From positions 62,001-126,000 of the forward strand of contig NZ_PGOI01000003.1 in assembly GCF_002794355.1 (NCBI RefSeq): DNA of 64,000 bases, read 5' to 3'. The DNA is from Pseudorhodobacter sp. MZDSW-24AT. Lineage in GTDB: Bacteria > Pseudomonadota > Alphaproteobacteria > Rhodobacterales > Rhodobacteraceae. Below are positions 1 through 8,448 of this stretch, one piece after another; position 1 is the stretch's first letter; the number at the start of each line of letters is the position of its first letter. The notes under the pieces are model-generated. The model was not told the origin of the DNA, ran no database searches, and was given only the letters and a program-made list of their open reading frames with translations. The translations under genes were made by a program, and so were the position numbers.

Positions 1-3000
1 GCGGTGGAAATACCTCGTTGAAATGGAGCGGCGACATCTCGGCTGCCGCTGGCGCTGCGGTGAGCCTTGATGCCACCGACGGCGGCGCTTCGGTCGAAGG
101 GGAAGGGACCGTCGCTTCGGGCGGCAGCGGATTTACGGTGGATGCGCGCGGTCCGGGCGGCAATGCCAGCCTGCGCTGGGACGGCGCGATCACGGCGGAT
201 GGCGGGCATGGAGTCTTGGTTTATTCCGCGAATGGCGGCGCGGATGCCAGAGGCAGCGGCGACATCGCGGCGCTGGGCTTTGGCATCGCGGTCGAGACGG
301 ACAGCACGGCGCAGGGTGCCTCGGTCAACTGGGAGGGGGCGATTTCTTCGCAAGAGGCCAGCGGCATTGTGGTCTCTGCCGCTTCGGGCGGAGCCAGCGT
401 CTCGGGCGGCGGAACGGTCGCGGCGGCTTTCAACGGGATCTCGGTGTCGAGCACCGGCAATGCCTCGGCTGTGGTGTCGTGGGACGGCGATGTGACCGGG
501 CGCAGCAGGGAAGGGATTCTGGCGTATTCGGCAGGCGGGGCGGCCTCGGTCACGGGCAGTGGCACCGTTGCCGGCAACACCGATGCCATCCACATCGAGA
601 CGGATGGTGCGGCGACCGCTTCGCTGGACTGGGTGGGCGACATCCGCTCGGGCGGGGCCAATGGCGTGCACATCACCTCGGCCCTTGGGGCGGTGTCGTC
701 CAACACGCAAGGCTTGCTTGAGTCGCAAGGGGGCGGGGTCTACGCGCGCAGCGGATCCAACAATACCGCACACAGCGTGACGGTTTCGCATCAGGGCAAT
801 CTGACGGCGGAGGGTGTGGGTGTGGAGGCGCGCAGCCCCGTGGCGGCGGTTGCGGTGAAGGTCGAAGGCGATATGCAGACCGGGTCCAACGCGATCTATG
901 CAGAAAGCCGCGGCGCGGCCACGGTTTCGGTCGAGCAGACCGGCAGCCTGACCGCAGGCAACACGGGCATCTATGCTTATAGCTCGAACGGCGCGGTGAG
1001 CGTGAAGCAGTCTGGGGCGCTGTCTGCTTATGGCACCGGGATCGCGGCGGTGAACGAAGGGCCGGGCACGGTGTTTGTGGGCAAGACCGGCAGCATCGCC
1101 GCCGTGACGCATGGCATCTCGGCCCAGTCGGCGACGGGTGATGTTGCGGTGCGGATGACCGATGGCACGATCACCGCTGCCGGGGGCAGCGGCATCCTTG
1201 CCGCCAACGCGGGCGCAGGCACGGTAACGGTGGAAATGACCGGCGCGGTGACGGCAGCGCAGGACGGGGTGAAGGCCAGCTCTGCGAATGGTCAGGTTTT
1301 CGTCAACGTCATCGGCGCGGTGGAGGCCGCAGGCGATGGGGTGACGGCGCTGAACATCGGCAGCGGCGAGGTGGGCGTCACCCAGACGGGCGACGTGACA
1401 GCGGGCGGAGACGGGCTGGTTGCGGCTTCGGCCACCGGCAATGCGACGGTGACGGTCGCCTCTGGCACGATCCGCGCCGCCGCAAACGGCATCCGCCTCA
1501 CCGGATTTGGCAACCTGTCGGCCAATATCGCCGAGGGTGTCACGGTGACGGGCGGCGCCGCAGGGGTGTTGCTGGATGGCGGGTTGAGCAACACGATCAC
1601 CAACTTTGGCACCATCGCCCATTCCAGCGGGCTGAACCATTACGCGATTCTTTCGGAAAAGAGTGACACTCTGGTTCAGAACCATGGCACGGTCAGCGGC
1701 AATGTGCGGCTTGGCCCATGGTCGAATGCGTTCAACAACCTTCAGGGCGCGCGGCTGGACAGCGGAACGGTGCTGGATGTGGGCGCCGGCAACACCGTGA
1801 CCAACGCGGGCATCTTGTCGCCCGGCGGCGATGGCGTCGTGGGGCTGACCCAGTTGACCGGCAATCTGGTGACGACCGAGACCAGCCGGCTTGCCTTTGA
1901 CATCGACATGGCAGGCGATGGCGGCGACAAGATCGCGGTCAGCGGCACGGCAGCGCTGGCGGGGGATCTGGTGTTGTCCTTCACCTCGGTCAGTGCGGTG
2001 CCGCGCAGCTTTGAATTCATCACGACCGAGGGCGGGGTGCTTTCGCAGGGCCTGAGCCTTGTCAGCAACGCCTTTGTGGCCGGAGAGATTGCAACCTCGC
2101 TTGATGGCAGTGCGGTCACGCTGAACCTGTCGGGCATGGACCTGTCGGCCAATGGTCTGAGCGAGAGCAGCGGCGAGATCGGGGCCTATTTCAACCGTGC
2201 GTTCGCCGCGGGCGGCGCCGGGACCGAGGAGTTCGTGGCGATGCTGGTGTCGGACGGCACCCTTGAAGGAGGGGAGGCGATTTATGACGCGCTGCGCCCC
2301 GATGTTGTGATGGACACCGTGAGCGGCAGCCATTTGCAGGCGCAGACCTTTGCGGATGGGATGATGAGTTGCCCGGTGTCTTCGGGCCTGTCGGCCCCGA
2401 CCCGCGAGGCCGATTGCGCTTGGACCCGGTTGGATGCCAGCCGCTTGCAGCGCGGCTCGGCCGGGACGGGTCTTGCAAGGACCGAGACCTTCACGCTGAC
2501 CCAAGGGGTACAGCGCGCCATTGATCAGGGCGACTGGCATCTGGGCGGAGCGATGGGGATTTCGTTCTCGAACACCCGCAAAAGCAATGGCGACAGCGCT
2601 GAGACGAACCGCGTGCATGCGGGTGTCACGCTGAAATACGCGCCGGGGGCGTTCCAGTTTGTGACGGCGCTGAGCGGCAGCTGGGGGTCGGTGTCTTCGG
2701 AGCGGCGCGTGAGCGTGGGCGGCAGCACCCAGACCCTGACCGGGGCCACGGATGTGGGGACCTATAACCTCAAGCTGCGTGGGGCCTATCTGTTTGGCAG
2801 CGACAGCCTGTATGTCATGCCGCAGGTCGATTTCAACACGACCTATATCACGTCCAATGCCTATCGTGAAACCGGCGGCAGTGCGGCGCTGGCGATTGAC
2901 GGCATGAACGAGACCATCTTCAGCCTTGTTCCTGCGGTGGAAATCGGCACCCATCGCCGTTCGGCCGATGGCGATGTGCTGCGCGCCTTTGCCCGGCTTG

Positions 3001-3236
3001 GGGCGAGCTTCTACTCGCAGGGCGGGGTGGATGTGACCAGCGCGCTGGCCTCGGATACGACGGGGGTGAATGGCTTTACCCTTGGGACGGGCAATGACTC
3101 GAAAGTCTGGAACCTGTCGGCGGGCTTTACCGCCTATCAGGCCGCGGGCTGGTCGGTCGAAGGCCGGGTCGGTCTGACCCGAGGCGGTGACACCAAGGAT
3201 CAACACGCCAGCATCAAGTTGCGCAGGGCGTTCTGA
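1..3236 (+). CDS. Autotransporter adhesin, 5'-truncated by window edge
   Basis: The reading frame is open from base 3, so the N-terminus and signal peptide lie outside the window. About 1,077 residues are visible. The first two thirds are a Gly/Ala/Ser/Thr/Val-rich passenger of short repeats, as expected for a right-handed beta-helix. The last ~280 residues look like an autotransporter beta-barrel: alternating amphipathic strands and a terminal Phe (ending LRRAF), the usual outer-membrane barrel signature. Cys is nearly absent except for two in the linker before the barrel. The likely role is a surface-displayed adhesin or matrix protein secreted by type V secretion. The stop codon overlaps the start of the glycosyltransferase by one base (TGATG), which suggests translational coupling. 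Family assignment is firm; ligand and function are unknown. Confidence 0.85.
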   Translation, partial: GGNTSLKWSGDISAAAGAAVSLDATDGGASVEGEGTVASGGSGFTVDARGPGGNASLRWDGAITADGGHGVLVYSANGGADARGSGDIAALGFGIAVETDSTAQGASVNWEGAISSQEASGIVVSAASGGASVSGGGTVAAAFNGISVSSTGNASAVVSWDGDVTGRSREGILAYSAGGAASVTGSGTVAGNTDAIHIETDGAATASLDWVGDIRSGGANGVHITSALGAVSSNTQGLLESQGGGVYARSGSNNTAHSVTVSHQGNLTAEGVGVEARSPVAAVAVKVEGDMQTGSNAIYAESRGAATVSVEQTGSLTAGNTGIYAYSSNGAVSVKQSGALSAYGTGIAAVNEGPGTVFVGKTGSIAAVTHGISAQSATGDVAVRMTDGTITAAGGSGILAANAGAGTVTVEMTGAVTAAQDGVKASSANGQVFVNVIGAVEAAGDGVTALNIGSGEVGVTQTGDVTAGGDGLVAASATGNATVTVASGTIRAAANGIRLTGFGNLSANIAEGVTVTGGAAGVLLDGGLSNTITNFGTIAHSSGLNHYAILSEKSDTLVQNHGTVSGNVRLGPWSNAFNNLQGARLDSGTVLDVGAGNTVTNAGILSPGGDGVVGLTQLTGNLVTTETSRLAFDIDMAGDGGDKIAVSGTAALAGDLVLSFTSVSAVPRSFEFITTEGGVLSQGLSLVSNAFVAGEIATSLDGSAVTLNLSGMDLSANGLSESSGEIGAYFNRAFAAGGAGTEEFVAMLVSDGTLEGGEAIYDALRPDVVMDTVSGSHLQAQTFADGMMSCPVSSGLSAPTREADCAWTRLDASRLQRGSAGTGLARTETFTLTQGVQRAIDQGDWHLGGAMGISFSNTRKSNGDSAETNRVHAGVTLKYAPGAFQFVTALSGSWGSVSSERRVSVGGSTQTLTGATDVGTYNLKLRGAYLFGSDSLYVMPQVDFNTTYITSNAYRETGGSAALAIDGMNETIFSLVPAVEIGTHRRSADGDVLRAFARLGASFYSQGGVDVTSALASDTTGVNGFTLGTGNDSKVWNLSAGFTAYQAAGWSVEGRVGLTRGGDTKDQHASIKLRRAF
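24..650 (+). repeat. ~150-bp coding repeats in the autotransporter passenger
   Basis: Trp codons start at 24, 177, 330, 480 and 630, a spacing of 150-153 bases. Each sits in a W-x-G-(D/A)-(I/V) motif. A second motif, (S/G)-G-(T/D)-(V/I)-A, falls about half way between. The protein superrepeat is therefore 50-51 residues, probably two ~25-residue beta-helix coils. From about base 780 on the repeat changes to units of roughly 22-24 residues with (Q/M/K)-(T/S)-G motifs and no Trp. Confidence 0.75.
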
Positions 3237-5455
3237 TGGTCTTTTGGTCGCTGGCAGACAGCAGGGTAGGCCCCGAGCGGCCTGTCCCCGAGCCGATTGT
3301 CCCTGCGCCCGAGCGGGGGCAGGAGCCTGCGCTGCGGCGCGGTGCAGGCCGTCATGAGCTTTGGTCGGTGCGGCTTCTTGTGGCGCTGTCCACTGTGTTG
3401 TTTGGGGTGTTTGTCTGGCTCGCGGTGCAGGCCGTGCTGGACTATGGCTGGACGATGCTGCCTTTTGCCTTGATGATCGGCGGGCTGTTCTATTGTGCGC
3501 TGGCCTATCAGGTGATCCGGCTGGGGGCGGCGGTGCGCCGGGCGCGGCCCGCGACGGCCACGATCCCGCCCGAGGCGTTGATGGGAAAGACGGCGCCTTC
3601 GGTGACGGTGCTGATCCCGTCCTATCAGGAAAGCCGCCGGGTGCTGATCGAGACGGTGCTTTCGGCGGCGCTGGCCACCTATCGCAACAAGCAGATCGTG
3701 GTTCTGGTGGATGATCCGCCCAACCGTCCGGGACCGCTGGCCGAAAGCTTGGGGGCGATTGCCGATGTCCGCGCCTGGATTGCCGAGGGCGAAGCGATCC
3801 GGCGCGCCGCGCTTGAAGGCCCGGCGACGGCGCTGCGCTATGCCGAGGCGCATGACCGGCTGGCCGATTGGCTGCGCGAGATTGCCGTAAGGCTCAAGGC
3901 CGAGGCGGACCCCTCCTTTGCCCATGTCGACCGCTTCGTGACCGACCGCATCGTGCTGGCGCTGGCCGCGCGCCACGAGGCCGAGGCGCAAAAGCTGCGC
4001 AGCACGCCGGGCGTGGATCTGGCCGTGGCGCGCGATCGTCTGGAGGCGACGGCGGCGGGCGAGATCGTGAGCTTTCAGCGCAAACGTTTTGGCAATCTGT
4101 CGCATGCCGCCAACAAGGCGATGAATCTGAACGCCTATCTGGGGCTGATGGGCCGCGATTGGCGCAGTGTGGCCGACGAAAACGGGCTGCGGCTGGAACC
4201 GGTGGCGGCGGGGCAGGGCGTGGCCGATCTGTCGGTGCCGATGCCCGATTATGTGCTGACGCTGGATGCCGACAGCGTCATCGTGTCGGATTACATTCTG
4301 ACCCTTGTCGGCATCCTTGAGGCATCGCCCAAGGCCGCCGTGGCGCAGACGCCCTATCTGACCTTTCCCCATGGTCTGACTCCGGTGGAGCGGATCGCGG
4401 GGGCGACCACCGATATTCAGTATCTCATCCATCAAGGGTCCAGCCATTACGGCGCGGCCTATTGGGTGGGGGCCAATGCCATCATCCGCCGCCGCGCGCT
4501 GGAGGACATCCGCTCGACCCGGCAGGAGAACGGGCATGAGGTTGTGGTTTTTGTGCAAGACAAGACCGTGATCGAGGACACCGGATCGACCATCGATTTG
4601 CAGGACAAGGGCTGGCACGTTCACAATCATTTTGAACCCTTGGCCTACAGCGCCACCCCTGCCGATTTCGGCGCGCTGGCGATCCAGCGCAAGCGCTGGG
4701 CCAATGGCGGGCTGATCCTGTTCTTCGACCTGCTCCGCAGCCAATGGCGGCAGGGCGGCTTCTGGCGCAAGCTGCCGCAATTGTTCGTGCGCTCGCATTA
4801 TCTGCTGTCGCCGCTGATCGGCAATGTCGGGATTCTGGTGCTGATGCTGATGTCGGCGCAAAAGGCGCATCCCATGTTCTGGGCGCCGCTGTTCATGACG
4901 CCTTATTTCCTGCTCTACATGGCGGACCTGCGGCGCATGGGCTATCATTGGCGCGATCTGTTTGGCGTCTGCGCGCTGAACCTGATGCTGCTTCCGGTGA
5001 ACCTTGCAGGCATTCTTGCATCGGTCTGGCAGATGGCGGGCGGGCGGCGGCGCAAGTTCCTGCGCACGCCCAAGCTGGCCAGCCGCACCGTCGTGCCGCC
5101 TTATGCCTTTGTCTTCAACCTTGGAATCCTTGCGTTGATGGTGGCGTATGTGGTCATGGGCCTGCAGGCGGACCAGCCTTATGGCGTGGTCATCCCGCTG
5201 ATCAACATCGTGCTTTACAGCTATGGGCTGTGGCGCTTTGTCGGGCTTGGCGCGGGGTTTGCCGATCTGGGGTCTTGCCTTGCGCAAGAAACAGGCCGCG
5301 CCGTGCAGGGGCTGTGGCGGCCCTTGCGCTCGGCCACGGCCCTTCCGGTCTTTGCGACGGCCTGCCCCGTGCCCACCGCCGATTTTTCCATTGCTGCCCA
5401 GCAAAGCCCGCTTTGCCGGGCCGCTGTGCCCCAAGTGTCCGAGGAAGACAGATGA
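3236..5455 (+). CDS. Membrane GT2 glycosyltransferase, cellulose-synthase-like
   Basis: A 739-residue processive family-2 glycosyltransferase of the inner membrane. Two N-terminal membrane segments (about residues 41-95) precede a cytoplasmic catalytic domain. All four synthase landmarks are visible: VDD at 158-160, the DxD motif LDADS at 343-347, the base motif VIED at 445-448, and QRKRW (Q-x-x-R-W) at 484-488. About five more membrane segments follow. Such enzymes polymerise a nucleotide sugar and extrude the chain. An unusual ~100-residue helical, charged insertion lies between VDD and the KRFGNLSHAANKA segment (about 165-275). The gene starts inside the adhesin stop codon and ends overlapping the Sel1 gene (ATGA). 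There is no PilZ-like domain and no BcsB neighbour, so cellulose itself is not the obvious product; the sugar is unknown. Confidence 0.85.
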   Translation: MVFWSLADSRVGPERPVPEPIVPAPERGQEPALRRGAGRHELWSVRLLVALSTVLFGVFVWLAVQAVLDYGWTMLPFALMIGGLFYCALAYQVIRLGAAVRRARPATATIPPEALMGKTAPSVTVLIPSYQESRRVLIETVLSAALATYRNKQIVVLVDDPPNRPGPLAESLGAIADVRAWIAEGEAIRRAALEGPATALRYAEAHDRLADWLREIAVRLKAEADPSFAHVDRFVTDRIVLALAARHEAEAQKLRSTPGVDLAVARDRLEATAAGEIVSFQRKRFGNLSHAANKAMNLNAYLGLMGRDWRSVADENGLRLEPVAAGQGVADLSVPMPDYVLTLDADSVIVSDYILTLVGILEASPKAAVAQTPYLTFPHGLTPVERIAGATTDIQYLIHQGSSHYGAAYWVGANAIIRRRALEDIRSTRQENGHEVVVFVQDKTVIEDTGSTIDLQDKGWHVHNHFEPLAYSATPADFGALAIQRKRWANGGLILFFDLLRSQWRQGGFWRKLPQLFVRSHYLLSPLIGNVGILVLMLMSAQKAHPMFWAPLFMTPYFLLYMADLRRMGYHWRDLFGVCALNLMLLPVNLAGILASVWQMAGGRRRKFLRTPKLASRTVVPPYAFVFNLGILALMVAYVVMGLQADQPYGVVIPLINIVLYSYGLWRFVGLGAGFADLGSCLAQETGRAVQGLWRPLRSATALPVFATACPVPTADFSIAAQQSPLCRAAVPQVSEEDR

Positions 5456-6189
5456 AACATTCGATCACGATCGCGCTTATGTTGTTCACCATGGCCGCCG
5501 CGCCCTTGCCGGCCTTTGCCGAGCTGTCGCCGATCGAGGCGGTTGCGGCTGCCGATGATCTGGCCAAGAAAGGCGATGCGGCCTCGCTGGAGGCGGCGCT
5601 GAAGCTCTACCTGAGCGCGGCTGAGCGCGGTGCGCCTTGGGGCCAGTATAACGCCGCCGAGATGCTGTATGAAGGCAAAGGCGCTCCACAAGACCGCGCC
5701 CGCGCCGCCGAATTGTATGGGCAGGCCGCAGAGCAGGGCAATCCTTGGGCGCAATACAAGCTGGGCGCGATGCTGATGAAGGGAGACGGCGTGGCGCCCT
5801 TGCCAAGCCGTGCGGTCACGCTGCTTGACGCCGCGGCGCGTGAGGGCAACATCTGGGCAAATTACGAACTGGGCGATGCCTATCTTCAGGGCCAGATCAT
5901 CCCGCGTGACCTGACGCGCGCCAAGTTCTACCTTGAGCGCGCCGCCGCAAAGAACAACGCATGGGCGCTGCTGCGCTTGGGCGAAATCTACCGCGACGGC
6001 CTTGGCGTGACGGCAAGCGCAACCGATGCCAAGACGCTGCTGGAGCAATCCGCGGTGCAGAAAAACGCTTTTGCCATGGTGGCCTTGGCCGAGATGATCG
6101 CAACGGATGAGCCTGCGCGCGCCCGCAGCTTGCTGACAGAGGCCGCCGCATTGGGCAATGCGGATGCGAAGGCAAAGCTCGCGCAGTAA
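5452..6189 (+). CDS. Secreted Sel1-repeat protein
   Basis: The chosen start (ATG at 5452) overlaps the glycosyltransferase stop and gives a 245-residue protein with a clear Sec signal peptide cleaved after PAFA (about residue 23). The mature part consists of about five Sel1-like repeats of ~36 residues, seen as recurring A-x-x-G-(N/A)-x-W-(A/G)-x-Y motifs with (G/D)-x-G-x-x-x-D loops. Sel1/TPR solenoids are protein-binding scaffolds. Periplasmic members such as AlgK serve polysaccharide secretion, so a scaffold for the neighbouring glycosyltransferase or the autotransporter is plausible. That role is inferred from context only. Confidence 0.85.
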   Translation: MKHSITIALMLFTMAAAPLPAFAELSPIEAVAAADDLAKKGDAASLEAALKLYLSAAERGAPWGQYNAAEMLYEGKGAPQDRARAAELYGQAAEQGNPWAQYKLGAMLMKGDGVAPLPSRAVTLLDAAAREGNIWANYELGDAYLQGQIIPRDLTRAKFYLERAAAKNNAWALLRLGEIYRDGLGVTASATDAKTLLEQSAVQKNAFAMVALAEMIATDEPARARSLLTEAAALGNADAKAKLAQ

Positions 6190-6203
6190 CCCTGTGCGCG
6201 GGG

Positions 6204-6221
6204 ACCCGGCCTGTAAGCCGG
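6204..6221 (+). terminator. Short GC hairpin after the Sel1 gene
   Basis: CCCGGC and GCCGGG flank the loop CTGTAA, 15 bases after the Sel1 stop codon. There is no T-run, so this may be only an RNA 3'-end stabiliser. The rest of 6190-6433 holds no convincing gene. Confidence 0.35.
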
Positions 6222-6433
6222 GGGGTCGCTTGCCAGTTGCGGCTGCTGCATCGTGGCGCGAAAGACCTGCGCCGCGATGCAGGATCGCGGCCCGTTGCGC
6301 CTGTCTGCGCGGAAGCGGAGGGCGTGGCACGGACCGAGGCGCCGCGCGCCCGCGCTGTGTGAGCGCCACGCGCGGCACGGCACAGGCGCGCCCAAGGCGT
6401 GGGGATTGGGGATTGGGGGATTGCGGGGCGGGG

Positions 6434-6509
6434 TGGTAGGGCCGGAGGGACTCGAACCCCCAACCAAGGCGTTATGAGCGCCCGGCTCTAACCATTGAGC
6501 TACAGCCCC
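6434..6509 (-). tRNA. tRNA with CAU anticodon, probably tRNA-Ile2
   Basis: A complete 76-nt cloverleaf reads on the minus strand with encoded CCA. The acceptor stem is GGGGCTG/CGGCCCT (two G-U pairs), the D stem GCTC/GAGC, the anticodon stem GGGCG/CGCCT with loop CTCATAA, and the T arm GGGGG-TTCGAGT-CCCTC. The anticodon CAU could be initiator Met, elongator Met or Ile2 (lysidine-modified, reading AUA). The 1-72 position can pair (as G-U), which argues against initiator Met. The short D loop (AATGGTTA) and the TTGGTTG after the anticodon stem resemble bacterial Ile2 genes such as ileX more than elongator Met. The isotype would be settled by whether TilS recognises it. Confidence 0.9.
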
Positions 6510-6521
6510 CTACCGGACCCT

Positions 6522-6549
6522 TGCCTAGCAGATCAGGCGCGCGGGTCAA
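6522..6549 (-). promoter_or_regulatory. Candidate promoter of the tRNA gene
   Basis: On the minus strand TTGACC (6549-6544) is followed after 16 bases by TAGGCA (6527-6522). Transcription would start a few bases before the mature tRNA 5' end at 6509. The -35 box is good and the -10 box is weak. Confidence 0.35.
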
Positions 6550-6643
6550 GGATGGCGGGCGCAAGTTCAGGTTGGTTTGTTGCGCCCAAAGGGGGAAAAG
6601 CGTAAGGGAAGCCAACAGCGGATTCCCTGAACGGAGACGGGCG

Positions 6644-7690
6644 ATGACCAAAGGCCACAACGGGTTGACCTATGCCGATGCCGGCGTGGACATTGACGCG
6701 GGCAATGCCCTGATCGAGCGGATCAAGCCCGCCGCCAAGCGCACGATGCGCGCGGGGACCATGGGGGGCTTGGGCGGCTTTGGCGCGTTGTTTGACCTCA
6801 AGGGCGCGGGCTACAAGGACCCGATCCTTGTCGCGGCCACCGATGGTGTGGGCACCAAGCTGCGCATCGCGATTGACACCGGCAATGTGGATACGATCGG
6901 CGTCGATCTGGTGGCGATGTGCGTGAACGATCTGGTCTGCCAAGGCGCCGAGCCTTTGTTTTTCCTCGATTACTTCGCCACCGGCAAGCTGGAGCTGGAT
7001 CAGGCCACCCGTATCATCAATGGCATCGCGGCCGGGTGTGAGGCCAGCGGCTGCGCCTTGATCGGGGGCGAAACGGCCGAGATGCCGGGCATGTATCACG
7101 GCGGCGACTTTGATCTGGCGGGCTTTGCCGTCGGCGCGATGGAGCGCGGCGCCGATCTGCCCGCCGGTGTGGCCGAGGGCGATGTGCTTTTGGGCCTGAC
7201 CTCGAACGGGGTGCATTCCAACGGCTACAGCTTTGTGCGCAAGGTGGTGGAACTGTCCGGGCTGGGCTGGGAGGCGGAAGCCCCCTTTGGCGCGGGCAGC
7301 TTGGGGGCGGCGCTGCTTGCGCCCACGCGGCTTTATGTGAAGCAGGCCTTGGCGGCGGTGCGGGCGGGCGGGGTGCATGCGCTGGCCCATATCACCGGCG
7401 GCGGGCTGACGGAGAATCCGCCGCGCGTGATTCCCGAGGGTCTGGCCTGCGAGATCGACTTGGAGGCCTGGACTTTGCCGCCGGTGTTCGACTGGCTGGC
7501 CCGCACCGCACAGATGTCGGAGCCAGAATTGCTCAAGACCTTCAACTGCGGCATCGGCATGATGCTGGTGGTGGCCGAAGACCGCGCCGAGGCCTTGGCC
7601 GCATTGCTGACCGCCGAAGGGGAAACCGTGGTCCGCATGGGGCGCGTGGTTGCCGGGGAAGGCGTGATCTACAAGGGCGCGCTGCTGTGA
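6644..7690 (+). CDS. purM: Phosphoribosylformylglycinamidine cyclo-ligase
   Basis: AIR synthetase, fifth step of de novo purine synthesis: ATP-dependent closure of the imidazole ring of FGAM. The 348-residue length is normal. Visible family motifs are [11 protein letters not shown] near residue 40, the ATDGVGTK loop, [11 protein letters not shown] and [13 protein letters not shown]. The start ATG at 6644 is preceded by a GGAGACGGG ribosome-binding region; an upstream in-frame start exists but adds a non-conserved stretch. It overlaps purN by four bases, so the two are translationally coupled. Confidence 0.97.
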   Translation: MTKGHNGLTYADAGVDIDAGNALIERIKPAAKRTMRAGTMGGLGGFGALFDLKGAGYKDPILVAATDGVGTKLRIAIDTGNVDTIGVDLVAMCVNDLVCQGAEPLFFLDYFATGKLELDQATRIINGIAAGCEASGCALIGGETAEMPGMYHGGDFDLAGFAVGAMERGADLPAGVAEGDVLLGLTSNGVHSNGYSFVRKVVELSGLGWEAEAPFGAGSLGAALLAPTRLYVKQALAAVRAGGVHALAHITGGGLTENPPRVIPEGLACEIDLEAWTLPPVFDWLARTAQMSEPELLKTFNCGIGMMLVVAEDRAEALAALLTAEGETVVRMGRVVAGEGVIYKGALL

Positions 7691-8286
7691 CACGGGTGGC
7701 CATCCTGATTTCGGGGGGTGGCTCCAACATGCTGCGCTTGGTGCAGGACATGCTGGCGGGCGGCCATGCTGAGCCGGTGCTGGTGGCGTCCAATGACCCG
7801 GAGGCCAGTGGTCTGGCCAAGGCCGCAGCGCTTGGCGTGCCGACTGCTGCCGTGGATCATCGTGGCTTTGGCCGGGACCGGGCGGGGTTTGAGGCCGAGT
7901 TGCTGAAACCCATCCTTGCGGCACGGCCGGATGTTTTGTGCCTTGCCGGGTTCATGCGGGTGCTGACCCCGGCCTTTGTGCGCCAGTTCGAAGGCCGGAT
8001 GTTGAACATCCACCCGTCCTTGTTGCCGAAATATCCGGGCCTGCACACCCATCAGCGCGCGCTGGAGGCGGGGGACACGCAGGCCGGGTGCACGGTGCAT
8101 GAGGTGACGGCAGAGCTGGATGCAGGTCCGGTTCTGGGGCAGGCGGTGGTGCCGGTGCAGCCCGGTGACACCGCCGAGACGCTTGCGGCGCGGGTGCTGG
8201 TGCAGGAACATCGCCTGTATCCGTTGGTGTTGCGCCAGTTCGTTGCGGGGGACCGCAGGCCAGTGTTTCTGGATCACGTCCAATAA
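7687..8286 (+). CDS. purN: Phosphoribosylglycinamide formyltransferase
   Basis: GAR transformylase, which uses 10-formyl-THF in the third step of purine synthesis. It is 199 residues long and starts with GTG inside the purM stop (GTGA). The N-terminal ISGGGSNM phosphate loop, the FMRVLTP segment, the catalytic Asn/His in [14 protein letters not shown] and the D of [11 protein letters not shown] are all present. The purM-purN pair is a common arrangement in proteobacteria. Confidence 0.97.
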   Translation: MTRVAILISGGGSNMLRLVQDMLAGGHAEPVLVASNDPEASGLAKAAALGVPTAAVDHRGFGRDRAGFEAELLKPILAARPDVLCLAGFMRVLTPAFVRQFEGRMLNIHPSLLPKYPGLHTHQRALEAGDTQAGCTVHEVTAELDAGPVLGQAVVPVQPGDTAETLAARVLVQEHRLYPLVLRQFVAGDRRPVFLDHVQ

Positions 8287-8403
8287 CAGGCCACTGTTTC
8301 GCGCGGCGAAAAGGTGCTGTTCTGCAGCGCCGGGCGTGTTGGCAAGTTGTAACAATTGTTCGCAAAAGCAAAACAGTGCTGTCATATGAGACTGTTAGGC
8401 CCG

Positions 8404-8433
8404 AGGCGTGTCCGATCAACACGGGACACGCCT
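8404..8433 (+). promoter_or_regulatory. Perfect 10-bp hairpin in the phosphodiesterase 5' leader
   Basis: AGGCGTGTCC (8404-8413) and GGACACGCCT (8424-8433) form a perfect inverted repeat with a 10-base loop. It ends a few bases before the Shine-Dalgarno AAAAGGA and 15 bases before the ATG at 8449. It could be the purN terminator, though it lacks a T-run, or a leader hairpin that affects stability or translation. Confidence 0.45.
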
Positions 8434-8448
8434 TGAAAAGGAACGGAC

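Noticed and set aside
3200-5434. Long minus-strand reading frame opposite the glycosyltransferase, and many similar ones across the window
   Set aside because: Codon composition is Arg/His/Gln-rich, there is no family signal, and a well-supported gene lies opposite. Such shadows are usual in GC-rich DNA.
8374-8398. Pho-box-like sequence upstream of the phosphodiesterase (CTGTCAT and CTGTTAG)
   Set aside because: The two half-sites are 13 bases apart instead of the 11 expected and the second is poor, so I do not claim a PhoB site.
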